Shown here in pieces: positions 1 through 6,387 of a DNA stretch of 9,518 bases. The translations under genes were made by a program, and so were the position numbers. The notes beneath the pieces are model-generated. The model made no database searches, had not been told where the DNA came from, and was given only the letters and a program-made list of their open reading frames with translations. Within the stretch, counting starts at the first letter, position 1, and the number at the start of each line of letters is the position of its first letter. The stretch is from CAYPCH01 sp964409165 (lineage in GTDB: Bacteria; Bacillota; Clostridia; Acetivibrionales; Acetivibrionaceae), in the NCBI GenBank assembly GCA_964409165.1, contig CAYPCH010000137.1:1-9518 (forward strand). The letters are read 5' to 3'.

Positions 1-522
1 CTTTACAGTTATGTACAGAATAACCCGGTGAAGTATATTGACCCAAGTGGGTATAGTTGCGAAAGTAAAAAAATGTATATATTGGAGTTGCCGAGATTGG
101 AAGTAGCCTTAATCGAACAGAAGCCCTCGATAAAGCTAAAGACTGGGCTGGAGATCCTAGGTAGCAACAAGCTTCGCGTTAAGTTGGTGATGATATAACC
201 AATTTCTTAAAGATGGAGCAATATGGTTAATGCCTTTTGAAGGAATGGGTATTTGGTGGGTTAAGGTTAAGGTGTCTGATTGTAAAAAAGCACTGAAAAA
301 GCCATGTTTTTTAGGTGCACAATTAGAGGTAATTTCTGCGGGCGTGTGGTGTTCTACAGTAATGGAAAGAAGATAGTAGTTCAAGACCATTCAGCAGGAC
401 ATGACTTTAGAGGAATTGGAGACCAACCCTCTCATCATAATGTTAGACCTATTGAGAACACAGATACTGGTAAAGTTGAAGGTATGAAAAAGCATTATTA
501 CTTTAATCAACGGAATAGATAA
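1..522 (+). pseudogene. Decayed 3' end of an Rhs-family polymorphic toxin with an HNH/endonuclease VII-like toxin tip
   Basis: Frame 1 from the window edge reads LYSYVQNNPVKYIDPSGY, the hallmark end of the Rhs repeat-associated core, after which variable toxin tips start. At a run of seven A (67-73) the plausible frame moves to frame 3, which reads EALDKAKDWAGDPR (120-161), resembling the start of HNH/endonuclease VII-fold tips. That frame then meets TAG (162-164), TAA (180-182) and another TAA (228-230). The end of the tip reappears in frame 1 at 304-522, with QDHSAGH, GDQPSHHNVRP and HYYF, a His-rich pattern I associate with Tox-HNH-type nucleases. Staying in frame 1 from the core gives a stop at 196-198. 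Intact Rhs proteins are exported and release the tip to kill neighbouring cells; with a frameshift and at least three stops this copy cannot make the full toxin. The gene begins upstream of the window. The Rhs core call is firm; the exact nuclease family is less so. Confidence 0.8.
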
Positions 523-546
523 TAAATATTTAGGGAGGGGATAGAA

Positions 547-681
547 ATGGTTAATACAGAGAAGATAATGAATTCACAAGCATTGACTAGTATATTTGGA
601 GTTGTACCTAATTTTGGGCAATTGCACCAGAAAATATTCAATAGTTGTTTTCCATTGGATAGATACGGGCATATAGAATGA
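547..681 (+). pseudogene. Short reading frame in immunity-gene position, probably a broken immunity gene
   Basis: A strong GGGAGGGG ribosome binding site (532-539) precedes ATG 547. The 44-residue product contains NSQALTSIFGVVPNFGQLHQ and then LDRYG before TGA 679-681. Reading on in frame 2 from 680 gives EVELLSEDE, a stop, then TNGYILTEAEGNL and another stop at about 731. This suggests a longer gene broken by a frameshift and stops. The gene lies 24 bases after the toxin remnant on the same strand, where the cognate immunity protein of an Rhs toxin normally sits. The SIFG-x-x-P-x-F start followed by LDR faintly recalls the Imm50 immunity family, but this is recollection only. It could also be an intact 44-residue peptide. 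Confidence 0.4.
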
Positions 682-825
682 AGTTGAATTGCTGTCAGAG
701 GATGAATAAACAAACGGATACATATTAACTGAAGCAGAAGGTAATTTGTAAAATATCCTTAAAAATGTTAATAATTCCATCGTTAGGCTAATTCTAAAAA
801 TACAAAAGCTAATTCCAACCACTAA

Positions 826-883
826 CCAGGTTTGGATGGGAGGCATGAAATGCGGAGGAATTCATGCCCCTCATCCAAGCTGG
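826..883. repeat. Long imperfect inverted repeat (hairpin)
   Basis: The arm GGATGGGAGGCATGAA (834-849) faces TTCATGCCCCTCATCC (861-876), with 14 Watson-Crick pairs, one G-T wobble and one A-C mismatch around an 11-base loop. The stem continues outward through TT/AA (832-833 with 877-878) and, after a T-G wobble and one bulged G, through CCAG (826-829) with CTGG (880-883). A further GCTAA (808-812) can pair with TTAGC (889-893) across an internal loop. No T-run follows the 3' arm, so it is not a typical intrinsic terminator. It lies between the toxin remnant and the valS leader promoter. It may be a REP-like or mobile-element relic, or an RNA structure. Confidence 0.7.
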
Positions 884-932
884 ACTATTTAGCACTATAT
901 TAAAAAATGGGGAAACTCAAAAAAATTACACC

Positions 933-961
933 TTGACAGAAGAGGAAGTTTACATTATTAT
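933..961 (+). promoter_or_regulatory. Sigma-A promoter of the T-box/valS transcript
   Basis: TTGACA (933-938) is a perfect -35 box. It is separated by 17 bases from TATTAT (956-961), one base off the -10 consensus. Transcription would start near 968, about 30 bases before the first T-box helix, which is the expected arrangement. This placement supports one transcript carrying the T-box, the small membrane protein gene and valS. Confidence 0.75.
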
Positions 962-967
962 TTTCTT

Positions 968-1284
968 AAAGTCATAAAAATATAAAAAACAGCAATGATC
1001 AAGAGGAGTAGACGGTGATGGCTTAAAAGAGAGGGAAAACCTGTGGCTGAGAGTTTTCCTTAGGTGCAACTGTTGAAGGTAGCTTGGGAGCTCTGTAGAC
1101 GAAGCTTTATTTCAAGTGGTAGTGTGCAGCGGGGCAGGACCGTTATATCCGCACCTTTTATGGAATCAGTATTGTCTTCATAGAAGGGATGAGGAGCCCA
1201 CTTATAAAAATGTGGGAATTTTGGTGGTAACGCGGATAATAACCTTTCGTCCAATAATAAGGACGGAAGGTTTATTTTATTTCT
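968..1284 (+). promoter_or_regulatory. Valine-specific T-box leader (tRNA-sensing riboswitch)
   Basis: The leader senses uncharged tRNA-Val and lets transcription pass its terminator when charged tRNA is scarce. Stem I closes with TCAAG (999-1003) against CTTGG (1083-1087). The specifier loop has AGTA (1007-1010) opposite GAA (1075-1077), followed by specifier GTA (1079-1081), a valine codon. Upper stem I pairs GGAAAAC (1034-1040) with GTTTTCC (1053-1059). A small stem CCCAC/GTGGG (1197-1201 with 1212-1216) precedes the T-box sequence GGTGGTAACGCGG (1223-1235). The bulge TGGT (1225-1228) would pair with the ACCA end of tRNA-Val. Antiterminator helices can be drawn as TTGG (1221-1224) with CCAA (1251-1254) and ACG (1230-1232) with CGT (1248-1250). 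These exclude the terminator that follows. The valine codon and valS downstream agree. Confidence 0.93.
1241..1280 (+). terminator. Intrinsic terminator of the T-box leader
   Basis: AACCTTTCGTCC (1241-1252) pairs with GGACGGAAGGTT (1261-1272), 12 base pairs with one T-G wobble and an 8-base loop. The T-rich run TTTATTTTATTT follows. The 5' arm supplies the bases CGTCC used by the antiterminator, so the two structures are mutually exclusive. This is the off-state of the valine T-box. Confidence 0.9.
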
Positions 1285-1343
1285 AAATACTTTGCATTTT
1301 AGTATTTAGAACTTAAACTATAAATATAAGGAGTGAAAAGAAT

Positions 1344-1598
1344 ATGGGAGGAATTAATTTATTTTTACAAGGACTTTCCGTGCTGGTGATACTGTCAGGA
1401 TTTATCATAGTCCATATAGCACCGTCGATAGTAAAGAAATATAAACTGAATGAAAAGGTGAAATGTGAGTTTGAACACGAGATGACTGAGGAGGAGCTTA
1501 TTGAGTATAAGCGGAACAGAGCTGTTCTAAATATAAAAATGACAGGAATGCTTATTTCCTTGCCCGGGTTTGTACTGCTTTTTATAGTATTCAGATAG
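1344..1598 (+). CDS. Small two-helix membrane protein of unknown function, between T-box and valS
   Basis: An 84-residue protein with AAGGAG (1328-1333) ten bases before ATG 1344. Residues about 4-29 form a hydrophobic segment (INLFLQGLSVLVILSGFIIV), then comes a charged middle (KKYKLNEKVKC, EHEMTEEELIEYKRNR), and residues about 64-83 form a second helix ending LLFIVFR. By the positive-inside rule the charged loop should be cytoplasmic, with both ends outside. There is no signal peptide cleavage site and no motif that I recognise. It starts about 60 bases after the T-box terminator and ends 77 bases before valS, on the same strand, with no clear terminator between them. It should therefore rise and fall with valS in response to valine tRNA charging. 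The reading frame, ribosome binding site and placement make it a real gene; its function is unknown. Confidence 0.8.
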   Translation: MGGINLFLQGLSVLVILSGFIIVHIAPSIVKKYKLNEKVKCEFEHEMTEEELIEYKRNRAVLNIKMTGMLISLPGFVLLFIVFR

Positions 1599-1627
1599 CA
1601 ATTAAAAAACTTTGTTGAGAATCAATT

Positions 1628-1660
1628 ATCAATTATATATCAATTATATATCAATTATAC
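1628..1660 (+). repeat. Three 11-bp tandem repeats upstream of valS
   Basis: The unit ATCAATTATAT occurs at 1628-1638, 1639-1649 and, with a final C, 1650-1660. A partial ATCAATT copy starts at 1621. The array ends one base before the AGGAGG ribosome binding site of valS (1662-1667). It may reflect replication slippage, or it may keep the translation start region unstructured. Confidence 0.85.
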
Positions 1661-1675
1661 CAGGAGGTTTATTAT

Positions 1676-4339
1676 ATGAGTGAAGAGAAAAATATCGCAA
1701 AGACATATGACCCTAAACAGGTTGAAGACAGACTATACAAGGAATGGATGGATAATGGCTATTTTCATGCTGTGACAGACCATAATAAAGAGCCTTATAC
1801 AATTGTGATTCCGCCGCCTAATATTACTGGACAGCTTCATATGGGTCATGCTCTTGACAACACCATGCAGGATATACTTATCAGGTGGAAGAGAATGCAG
1901 GGCTACAGCACTTTGTGGCTCCCTGGAACCGACCATGCGAGCATTGCAACAGAAGCTAAAATTGTTGAAGCCATGGAAAAGGAAGGAATTAAAAAAGAAG
2001 ATTTGGGAAGAGAGAAGTTTTTGGAAAGAGCATGGAAGTGGAAAGAGGTTTATGGCGGGAGAATTGTTGAACAGCTTAAAAAGTTGGGAAGCTCCTGCGA
2101 CTGGGAACGTGAAAGGTTTACCATGGATGAAGGTCTTTCTGAGGCAGTAAAGGAAGTTTTTTTAAGGCTGTATAAAAAGAGCCTTATTTACAGAGGCGAA
2201 AGAATAATAAATTGGTGCCCGAAATGTAGCACTTCAATATCGGATGCAGAGGTTGAGTATGAGGAGAAAGCAGGACATTTCTGGCATATTAAATACCCTG
2301 TAAAGGACAGCAATGAATATGTTGTTGTTGCAACAACGAGACCGGAAACAATGCTAGGAGATACTGCGGTAGCTGTACATCCCGAGGATGAAAGGTATAA
2401 ACATCTTGTAGGAAAGACTGTAATCCTTCCTCTGATGAACAGGGAGATCCCGGTGATAGCTGATGAATATGTTGATAAGGATTTCGGAACGGGTGTGGTT
2501 AAGATAACTCCTGCCCACGACCCTAACGACTTTGAAGTCGGGTTGAGACACAATTTGCCGCAGATTAAGGTAATGAATGATGATGCTACAATGAATGAAT
2601 TGTCAAAACAGTACCAGGGAATGGACAGGTACGAAGCAAGAAAGCAGATAATAAAGGATCTGGAAAATATGAACCTGCTTTTTAAAATTGAAGATCATAA
2701 GCATAATGTGGGTACATGTTACAGGTGTAGTACCGTTATAGAGCCGATAATATCAAAGCAGTGGTTTGTAAAGATGAAACCTCTTGCAGAGCCTGCAATT
2801 GAGGTTGTAAAAAACGGCACGATAAAATTTGTTCCAGACAGGTTTTCTAAAATATATTTCAATTGGATGGAGAACATTCAGGACTGGTGTATTTCAAGGC
2901 AACTGTGGTGGGGACACAGGATACCTGCATACTACTGCAAGGAATGCGGCCATATGATGGTGGAAAGCGATATGCCAGATGTATGTGCTAAGTGCGGAAG
3001 TTCAAGAATTGAACAGGATGAGGATACTCTGGATACATGGTTCAGCTCTGCACTATGGCCGTTCTCAACTTTAGGATGGCCAAAGGAGACTGAGGATCTG
3101 AAATATTTTTATCCTACAAGCGTTCTTGTTACCGCCTATGACATTATATTCTTCTGGGTGGCCAGGATGATATTTTCCGGTATGGAGCATATGGGAGAAA
3201 AACCCTTTAAGCATGTGTTTATACATGGTATTGTGAGAGATGCCCAAGGGAAAAAAATGAGCAAGTCATTAGGCAACGGTATAGACCCGTTGGAGATAAT
3301 TGACAAGTATGGCACTGATGCATTGAGGTTTGCGCTTACCATAGGTACATCGCCTGGAAATGACCTGAGATTTTCCGACGAGAAGGTTGAGTCTAGCAGA
3401 AACTTTGCAAATAAGGTTTGGAACGCTTCCAGGTTTGTGCTGATGAATTTTGAAGAAAACCTTGACTTTTCAAAAGTTAATCCTGAGAAGTTTACAGCAT
3501 CCGATAAGTGGATATTAAGCAGGATGAACAGCCTTACTGCTGAAGTAACCGACAATATGGGCAGGTATGAGCTTGGTATAGCATTGCAGAAGATATACGA
3601 GTTTATATGGGAGGAGTTCTGCGACTGGTATATTGAGATGGTTAAACCTAGACTTTACGATAGGGAAGATGAAACCAGACTTGAAACCCAATATGTTTTG
3701 AATTATGTTCTTGGATCGGCTATGAAGCTCTTGCATCCTTATATGCCGTTTATAACTGAAGAAATATATTGCCATCTTGTGAATGAAGATGCAAGCATTA
3801 TGATCTCCAAATGGCCTCAATACAGGGAAGATTATAAATTCCCCGAGGAAGAAAAGAAAATAGGCACAATAATGAATGCAATAAAAAATATCCGGAATAT
3901 AAGGGCAGAAATGAATGTGCCGCCTTCAAGAAAATCAAAAATAATATTTGTTGCACCTGAACCTAAGGAGCAGGAAACCATCAAAGAGGGAAAGGTTTTG
4001 TTTGAAAGGCTAGCTTCATGCTCTGAAGTGGTTATAAAATTCGATAAGACCGGAATTCCTGCGGATGCAGTAGCTTCAATTCTTCCCGGAGTTGAGATTT
4101 ATATTCCTTTAGAAGACCTTATTGATATGGAAAAAGAAATTGAAAGGCTTGAAAAGGAAAAGGCCAATCTTCAAAAAGAGCTTGACAGGGTAAACAGTAA
4201 GCTTACAAATGAAGGATTTATTGCGAAAGCACCTTCGAAGGTTGTGGAAGAAGAGAAGGAGAAACAGCAAAAGTACAGGGAGATGTATGATAAAGTTCTT
4301 GAAAGGCTGAACGGATTTAAGACCGGCGGAGCGAAATAA
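1676..4339 (+). CDS. valS: Valine--tRNA ligase (ValRS)
   Basis: The class Ia synthetase charges tRNA-Val with valine using ATP in the cytoplasm and removes mischarged threonine. The 887-residue length is normal for bacterial ValRS. The ATP-binding HIGH motif appears as HMGH (55-58) after PPPNITGQL, and KMSKS is at 527-531. The editing (CP1) domain spans roughly 195-345 and contains TTRPETMLGDTAVAVHPED from residue 220. Two zinc sites are visible: C181/C184 with C348/C351, and C421/C424 with C437/C440. The anticodon-binding helical domain lies at about 608-760, and a C-terminal coiled coil (MEKEIERLEKEKANLQKEL, about 818-885) is the usual tRNA-contacting arm. AGGAGG lies eight bases before ATG 1676. 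The gene is controlled by the upstream valine T-box, with one small gene between. No damage was seen. Confidence 0.98.
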   Translation: MSEEKNIAKTYDPKQVEDRLYKEWMDNGYFHAVTDHNKEPYTIVIPPPNITGQLHMGHALDNTMQDILIRWKRMQGYSTLWLPGTDHASIATEAKIVEAMEKEGIKKEDLGREKFLERAWKWKEVYGGRIVEQLKKLGSSCDWERERFTMDEGLSEAVKEVFLRLYKKSLIYRGERIINWCPKCSTSISDAEVEYEEKAGHFWHIKYPVKDSNEYVVVATTRPETMLGDTAVAVHPEDERYKHLVGKTVILPLMNREIPVIADEYVDKDFGTGVVKITPAHDPNDFEVGLRHNLPQIKVMNDDATMNELSKQYQGMDRYEARKQIIKDLENMNLLFKIEDHKHNVGTCYRCSTVIEPIISKQWFVKMKPLAEPAIEVVKNGTIKFVPDRFSKIYFNWMENIQDWCISRQLWWGHRIPAYYCKECGHMMVESDMPDVCAKCGSSRIEQDEDTLDTWFSSALWPFSTLGWPKETEDLKYFYPTSVLVTAYDIIFFWVARMIFSGMEHMGEKPFKHVFIHGIVRDAQGKKMSKSLGNGIDPLEIIDKYGTDALRFALTIGTSPGNDLRFSDEKVESSRNFANKVWNASRFVLMNFEENLDFSKVNPEKFTASDKWILSRMNSLTAEVTDNMGRYELGIALQKIYEFIWEEFCDWYIEMVKPRLYDREDETRLETQYVLNYVLGSAMKLLHPYMPFITEEIYCHLVNEDASIMISKWPQYREDYKFPEEEKKIGTIMNAIKNIRNIRAEMNVPPSRKSKIIFVAPEPKEQETIKEGKVLFERLASCSEVVIKFDKTGIPADAVASILPGVEIYIPLEDLIDMEKEIERLEKEKANLQKELDRVNSKLTNEGFIAKAPSKVVEEEKEKQQKYREMYDKVLERLNGFKTGGAK

Positions 4340-4361
4340 AACAATAAAGAAACAAAACTGC

Positions 4362-4404
4362 GTAACGGGTAAAAACCTCCAAACAAAGGTTCTTTACCCG
4401 TTAC
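4362..4404. terminator. Bidirectional intrinsic terminator between valS and the GH43 gene
   Basis: GTAACGGGTAAA (4362-4373) pairs perfectly with TTTACCCGTTAC (4393-4404), and inside it AACCT (4374-4378) pairs with AGGTT (4387-4391). On the plus strand a T-rich stretch follows after a few bases (to TTATTTTTT, 4415-4423). On the minus strand the hairpin is followed by GCAGTTTTGTTTC and more T. The genes converge here, so one hairpin can end both transcripts. The plus-strand T-run is slightly offset, so that direction may be less efficient. Confidence 0.85.
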
Positions 4405-4463
4405 ATTTAAAATCTTATTTTTTGTGTCATGCACAGCATAGGCATGGTATTTATTGCATCGGA

Positions 4464-6161
4464 CTAATTGATGCGAGTTCCCCAAATGGAAACATTACTA
4501 TTTCTTGATAGTGCAGTGAAAGTCATCACATACTTTTTAACGCTGTCATCCCACTGTTGCAGTACTACTCCTGTATAGTTTGTTCCATTGATGGTCAATC
4601 GTATGATATTTCCTTCTCTTAACTCCCAGTTGCCAGTTGCTCCTCCTGAAATTTTGCCACCATTGTCAAGGGTTATTCTGACAGAATTTTTTAGACTTGC
4701 AGATATGTCTGTTCCGTGATTTATATATGCATAATTCCCTGTGATTTCCTTCACTGAATAATCCCGAACGGTTTCATTGGCATAACGGTGGGGTGCAATA
4801 ACAGGCCAACCGTCTTCGTTAATAAACATTTGATGCACCCTTACCTGGTGGACTTCACCTTGGTTGGGAAAGCGGGTGTGGAAAATAAGAAAGTGCTTTT
4901 TGCTTTTTTCATCATAATATGCTGAATTGTGACCTGGAGAAACATAACCAAGTCCACTGTCAACAAAACGGAAGTTACCCATTAGTTTTGCGCCGTATGG
5001 TTCAACGGCTTTATCGTCAAATAATGTACCGTTAGGACCGCGGCAGTTTGCCATATTATTTCCCGCAGCATCATAATAAGGTCCGTCCGGGTTTTTAGAA
5101 CGGGCAACTCTAATATTATAACCTCCGTCTGCGCTAAGACCTCCGAAGCTTAAGAATAAATAATAATAATCTGATTGTGGACTGTATTGTATATATGGGG
5201 CTTCAATTCTGCTATGATTTGCACCGAAAAGCTTTTTGCCGTAACCTTGACCGAAATAGGGCTTCCCTGTTGAAGGATCCATTTGCAAAATATATATACC
5301 GCCAGAATAAGAGCCATAAACCATCCACAATTTGCCGTTTTTATCGAAGAATGTGTCCGGATCTACGGCATTTGGATGTACAGAAGCATTATAATTTGTT
5401 CCGTCCTCACTTTTGCCTGACATTCCGGATTTTAATATAATGCCAAGATTTTTATAAGGACCCTCAACATTGTCTGATACGGCCAGACCCAGGGAAGATA
5501 ATGGTGAATCACCTTTGCACAAACAATAGTACATATAGTATTTTCCGTTTTGAAGACGGATTATGTCACCAGCCCACATTGTATCGGTTTTAGCCCAGTC
5601 AAAGGATTCTTTTAACTCTTCATAAACATTCGGTATCAAAGGGTTTCCTGTTCGGACGCTGGAGTTGATTTGCTGCCATTGAATAAAGTCATTTGTTTTA
5701 GCAAAAGCAAGATGTGAGCCTATAACATAAAAAGTACCATTGTCCATTCTCATTATTGAAGGGTCATGTACTGACACATTCTTAAAAGCCGGTACAAATG
5801 AAGGTTGAACAGGAATAACTGTAGCGTTGGGGGTTGCAGTAGGAGTTGGAACCGGAGTTGTTTCAGGGGTATTGTCAGCAGGAAATACAGTTATAGCTCC
5901 GAGTATAAATCTTCGAACAAGAGCATAATCGGTTGAATTGACAAGACCATCTCCATTTACATCGGCTGAGGTTAATGCATCACCGTTTAATGAAACCGTA
6001 TCTAGAAGATATCTTTTCATAATGGCATAGTCGGTAGAATTAACACCTTTATCTCCATTCAGGTCTCCATAACTGATGTCCGCAGAAAAGCATATTGATG
6101 TCATCAGTATCATTGTAGCAAGTGTAGATGCCATAACATTAATAAAACACACCTTTTTCAC
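4464..6161 (-). CDS. Cellulosomal GH43 endo-1,5-alpha-L-arabinanase (AbnB-like) with N-terminal type I dockerin
   Basis: A secreted enzyme expected to cut alpha-1,5-arabinan of pectin side chains. Start is GTG (6161-6159) ten bases after AGGGAGG; it gives a signal peptide (MKKVCF, hydrophobic core, likely cut after CFSA, residue 27). Residues 31-90 are a type I dockerin with calcium positions D33/N35/D37/N41/D44 and D67/N69/D71/N75/D78. The Ser-Thr pairs 42-43 and 76-77 and KR/RR at 49-50 and 83-84 resemble C. thermocellum cohesin-recognition residues. A Thr/Pro linker (97-114) leads to the five-bladed GH43 domain (about 122-460). Expected catalytic acids by family are D133 (HDPS), D267 (VDPD) and E320 (SRIE), with GHNS at 410-413. 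Residues about 465-565 form the beta-rich C-terminal domain of AbnB-type enzymes (GH43_C). Similarity to Bacillus subtilis AbnB is close by eye (for example WMVYGSYSGGI, NPDGPYYDA). It stands alone as a single-gene unit. Exact substrate is inferred. Confidence 0.93.
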   Translation of the reverse strand: MKKVCFINVMASTLATMILMTSICFSADISYGDLNGDKGVNSTDYAIMKRYLLDTVSLNGDALTSADVNGDGLVNSTDYALVRRFILGAITVFPADNTPETTPVPTPTATPNATVIPVQPSFVPAFKNVSVHDPSIMRMDNGTFYVIGSHLAFAKTNDFIQWQQINSSVRTGNPLIPNVYEELKESFDWAKTDTMWAGDIIRLQNGKYYMYYCLCKGDSPLSSLGLAVSDNVEGPYKNLGIILKSGMSGKSEDGTNYNASVHPNAVDPDTFFDKNGKLWMVYGSYSGGIYILQMDPSTGKPYFGQGYGKKLFGANHSRIEAPYIQYSPQSDYYYLFLSFGGLSADGGYNIRVARSKNPDGPYYDAAGNNMANCRGPNGTLFDDKAVEPYGAKLMGNFRFVDSGLGYVSPGHNSAYYDEKSKKHFLIFHTRFPNQGEVHQVRVHQMFINEDGWPVIAPHRYANETVRDYSVKEITGNYAYINHGTDISASLKNSVRITLDNGGKISGGATGNWELREGNIIRLTINGTNYTGVVLQQWDDSVKKYVMTFTALSRNSNVSIWGTRIN

Positions 6162-6226
6162 TGTTTTATTACCTCCCTTTGAATATTGTTTTTTTATCAG
6201 AGCCGTTTTCTTGAAGGGTATCCGGC

Positions 6227-6261
6227 AAAAAGCTTTGGGACTTGATGTCCCGAAGCTTTTT
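6227..6261. repeat. 15-bp hairpin in the GH43 leader, terminator-like
   Basis: AAAAAGCTTTGGGAC (6227-6241) and GTCCCGAAGCTTTTT (6247-6261) form 15 pairs with a single T-G wobble around a 5-base loop. On the plus strand the 3' arm runs into TTTTTATTCTTTT, a good intrinsic-terminator tail, although no plus-strand gene ends here. On the minus strand it lies in the untranslated leader about 65 bases before the GTG start of the GH43 gene. There its tail is TTTTTGCC, only a short T-run. It could be an attenuator or stabilising structure for the GH43 message, or it could block antisense transcription. Confidence 0.75.
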
Positions 6262-6359
6262 ATTCTTTTAAACTATGTAATGTCTATTGAATACGATAAA
6301 GCTAACAACTATATTAAAAGCTAGCATTTATATTAAATGAGTACAACGGCTATATTTCT

Positions 6360-6387
6360 ATTTTACCACGGACAGTAATGTTGTCGA
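6360..6387 (-). promoter_or_regulatory. Candidate sigma-A promoter for the GH43 gene
   Basis: On the minus strand, TCGACA (6387-6382) is one base off the -35 consensus. It is followed after 16 bases by TAAAAT (6365-6360), one base off the -10 consensus. The start point would be near 6353, giving a leader of about 190 bases that contains the hairpin at 6227-6261. The region is AT-rich, so chance matches are possible. Confidence 0.45.

Noticed and set aside
574..846. Minus-strand frame of 90 codons opposite the immunity remnant
   Set aside because: No ribosome binding site and no recognisable composition. It is opposite the region with plus-strand ribosome binding site and toxin-linked sequence, so it is a shadow.
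864..977. Small plus-strand frame of 37 codons (MPLIQAGLFST...LTEEEVYIIIFLKS) with GGAGG upstream
   Set aside because: Its start lies inside the 3' arm of the hairpin and its second half runs through the -35 and -10 boxes of the T-box promoter. The frame is better explained by chance.
1078..1080. Glycine specifier (GGT) for the T-box
   Set aside because: GGT is one base out of the register expected after the GAA of the specifier loop. GTA at 1079-1081 fits that spacing and the downstream valS gene.
1613..1642. Separate promoter for valS within the AT-rich repeats (TTGAGA at 1615-1620)
   Set aside because: No good -10 box lies at 16-18 bases. The repeat sequence offers only generic TATAT matches.
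6164..6265. Cyclic di-GMP type riboswitch in the GH43 leader
   Set aside because: Pieces such as GCCGGATACC recall the class I aptamer, but the conserved core segments and helix order could not be assembled around the hairpin.
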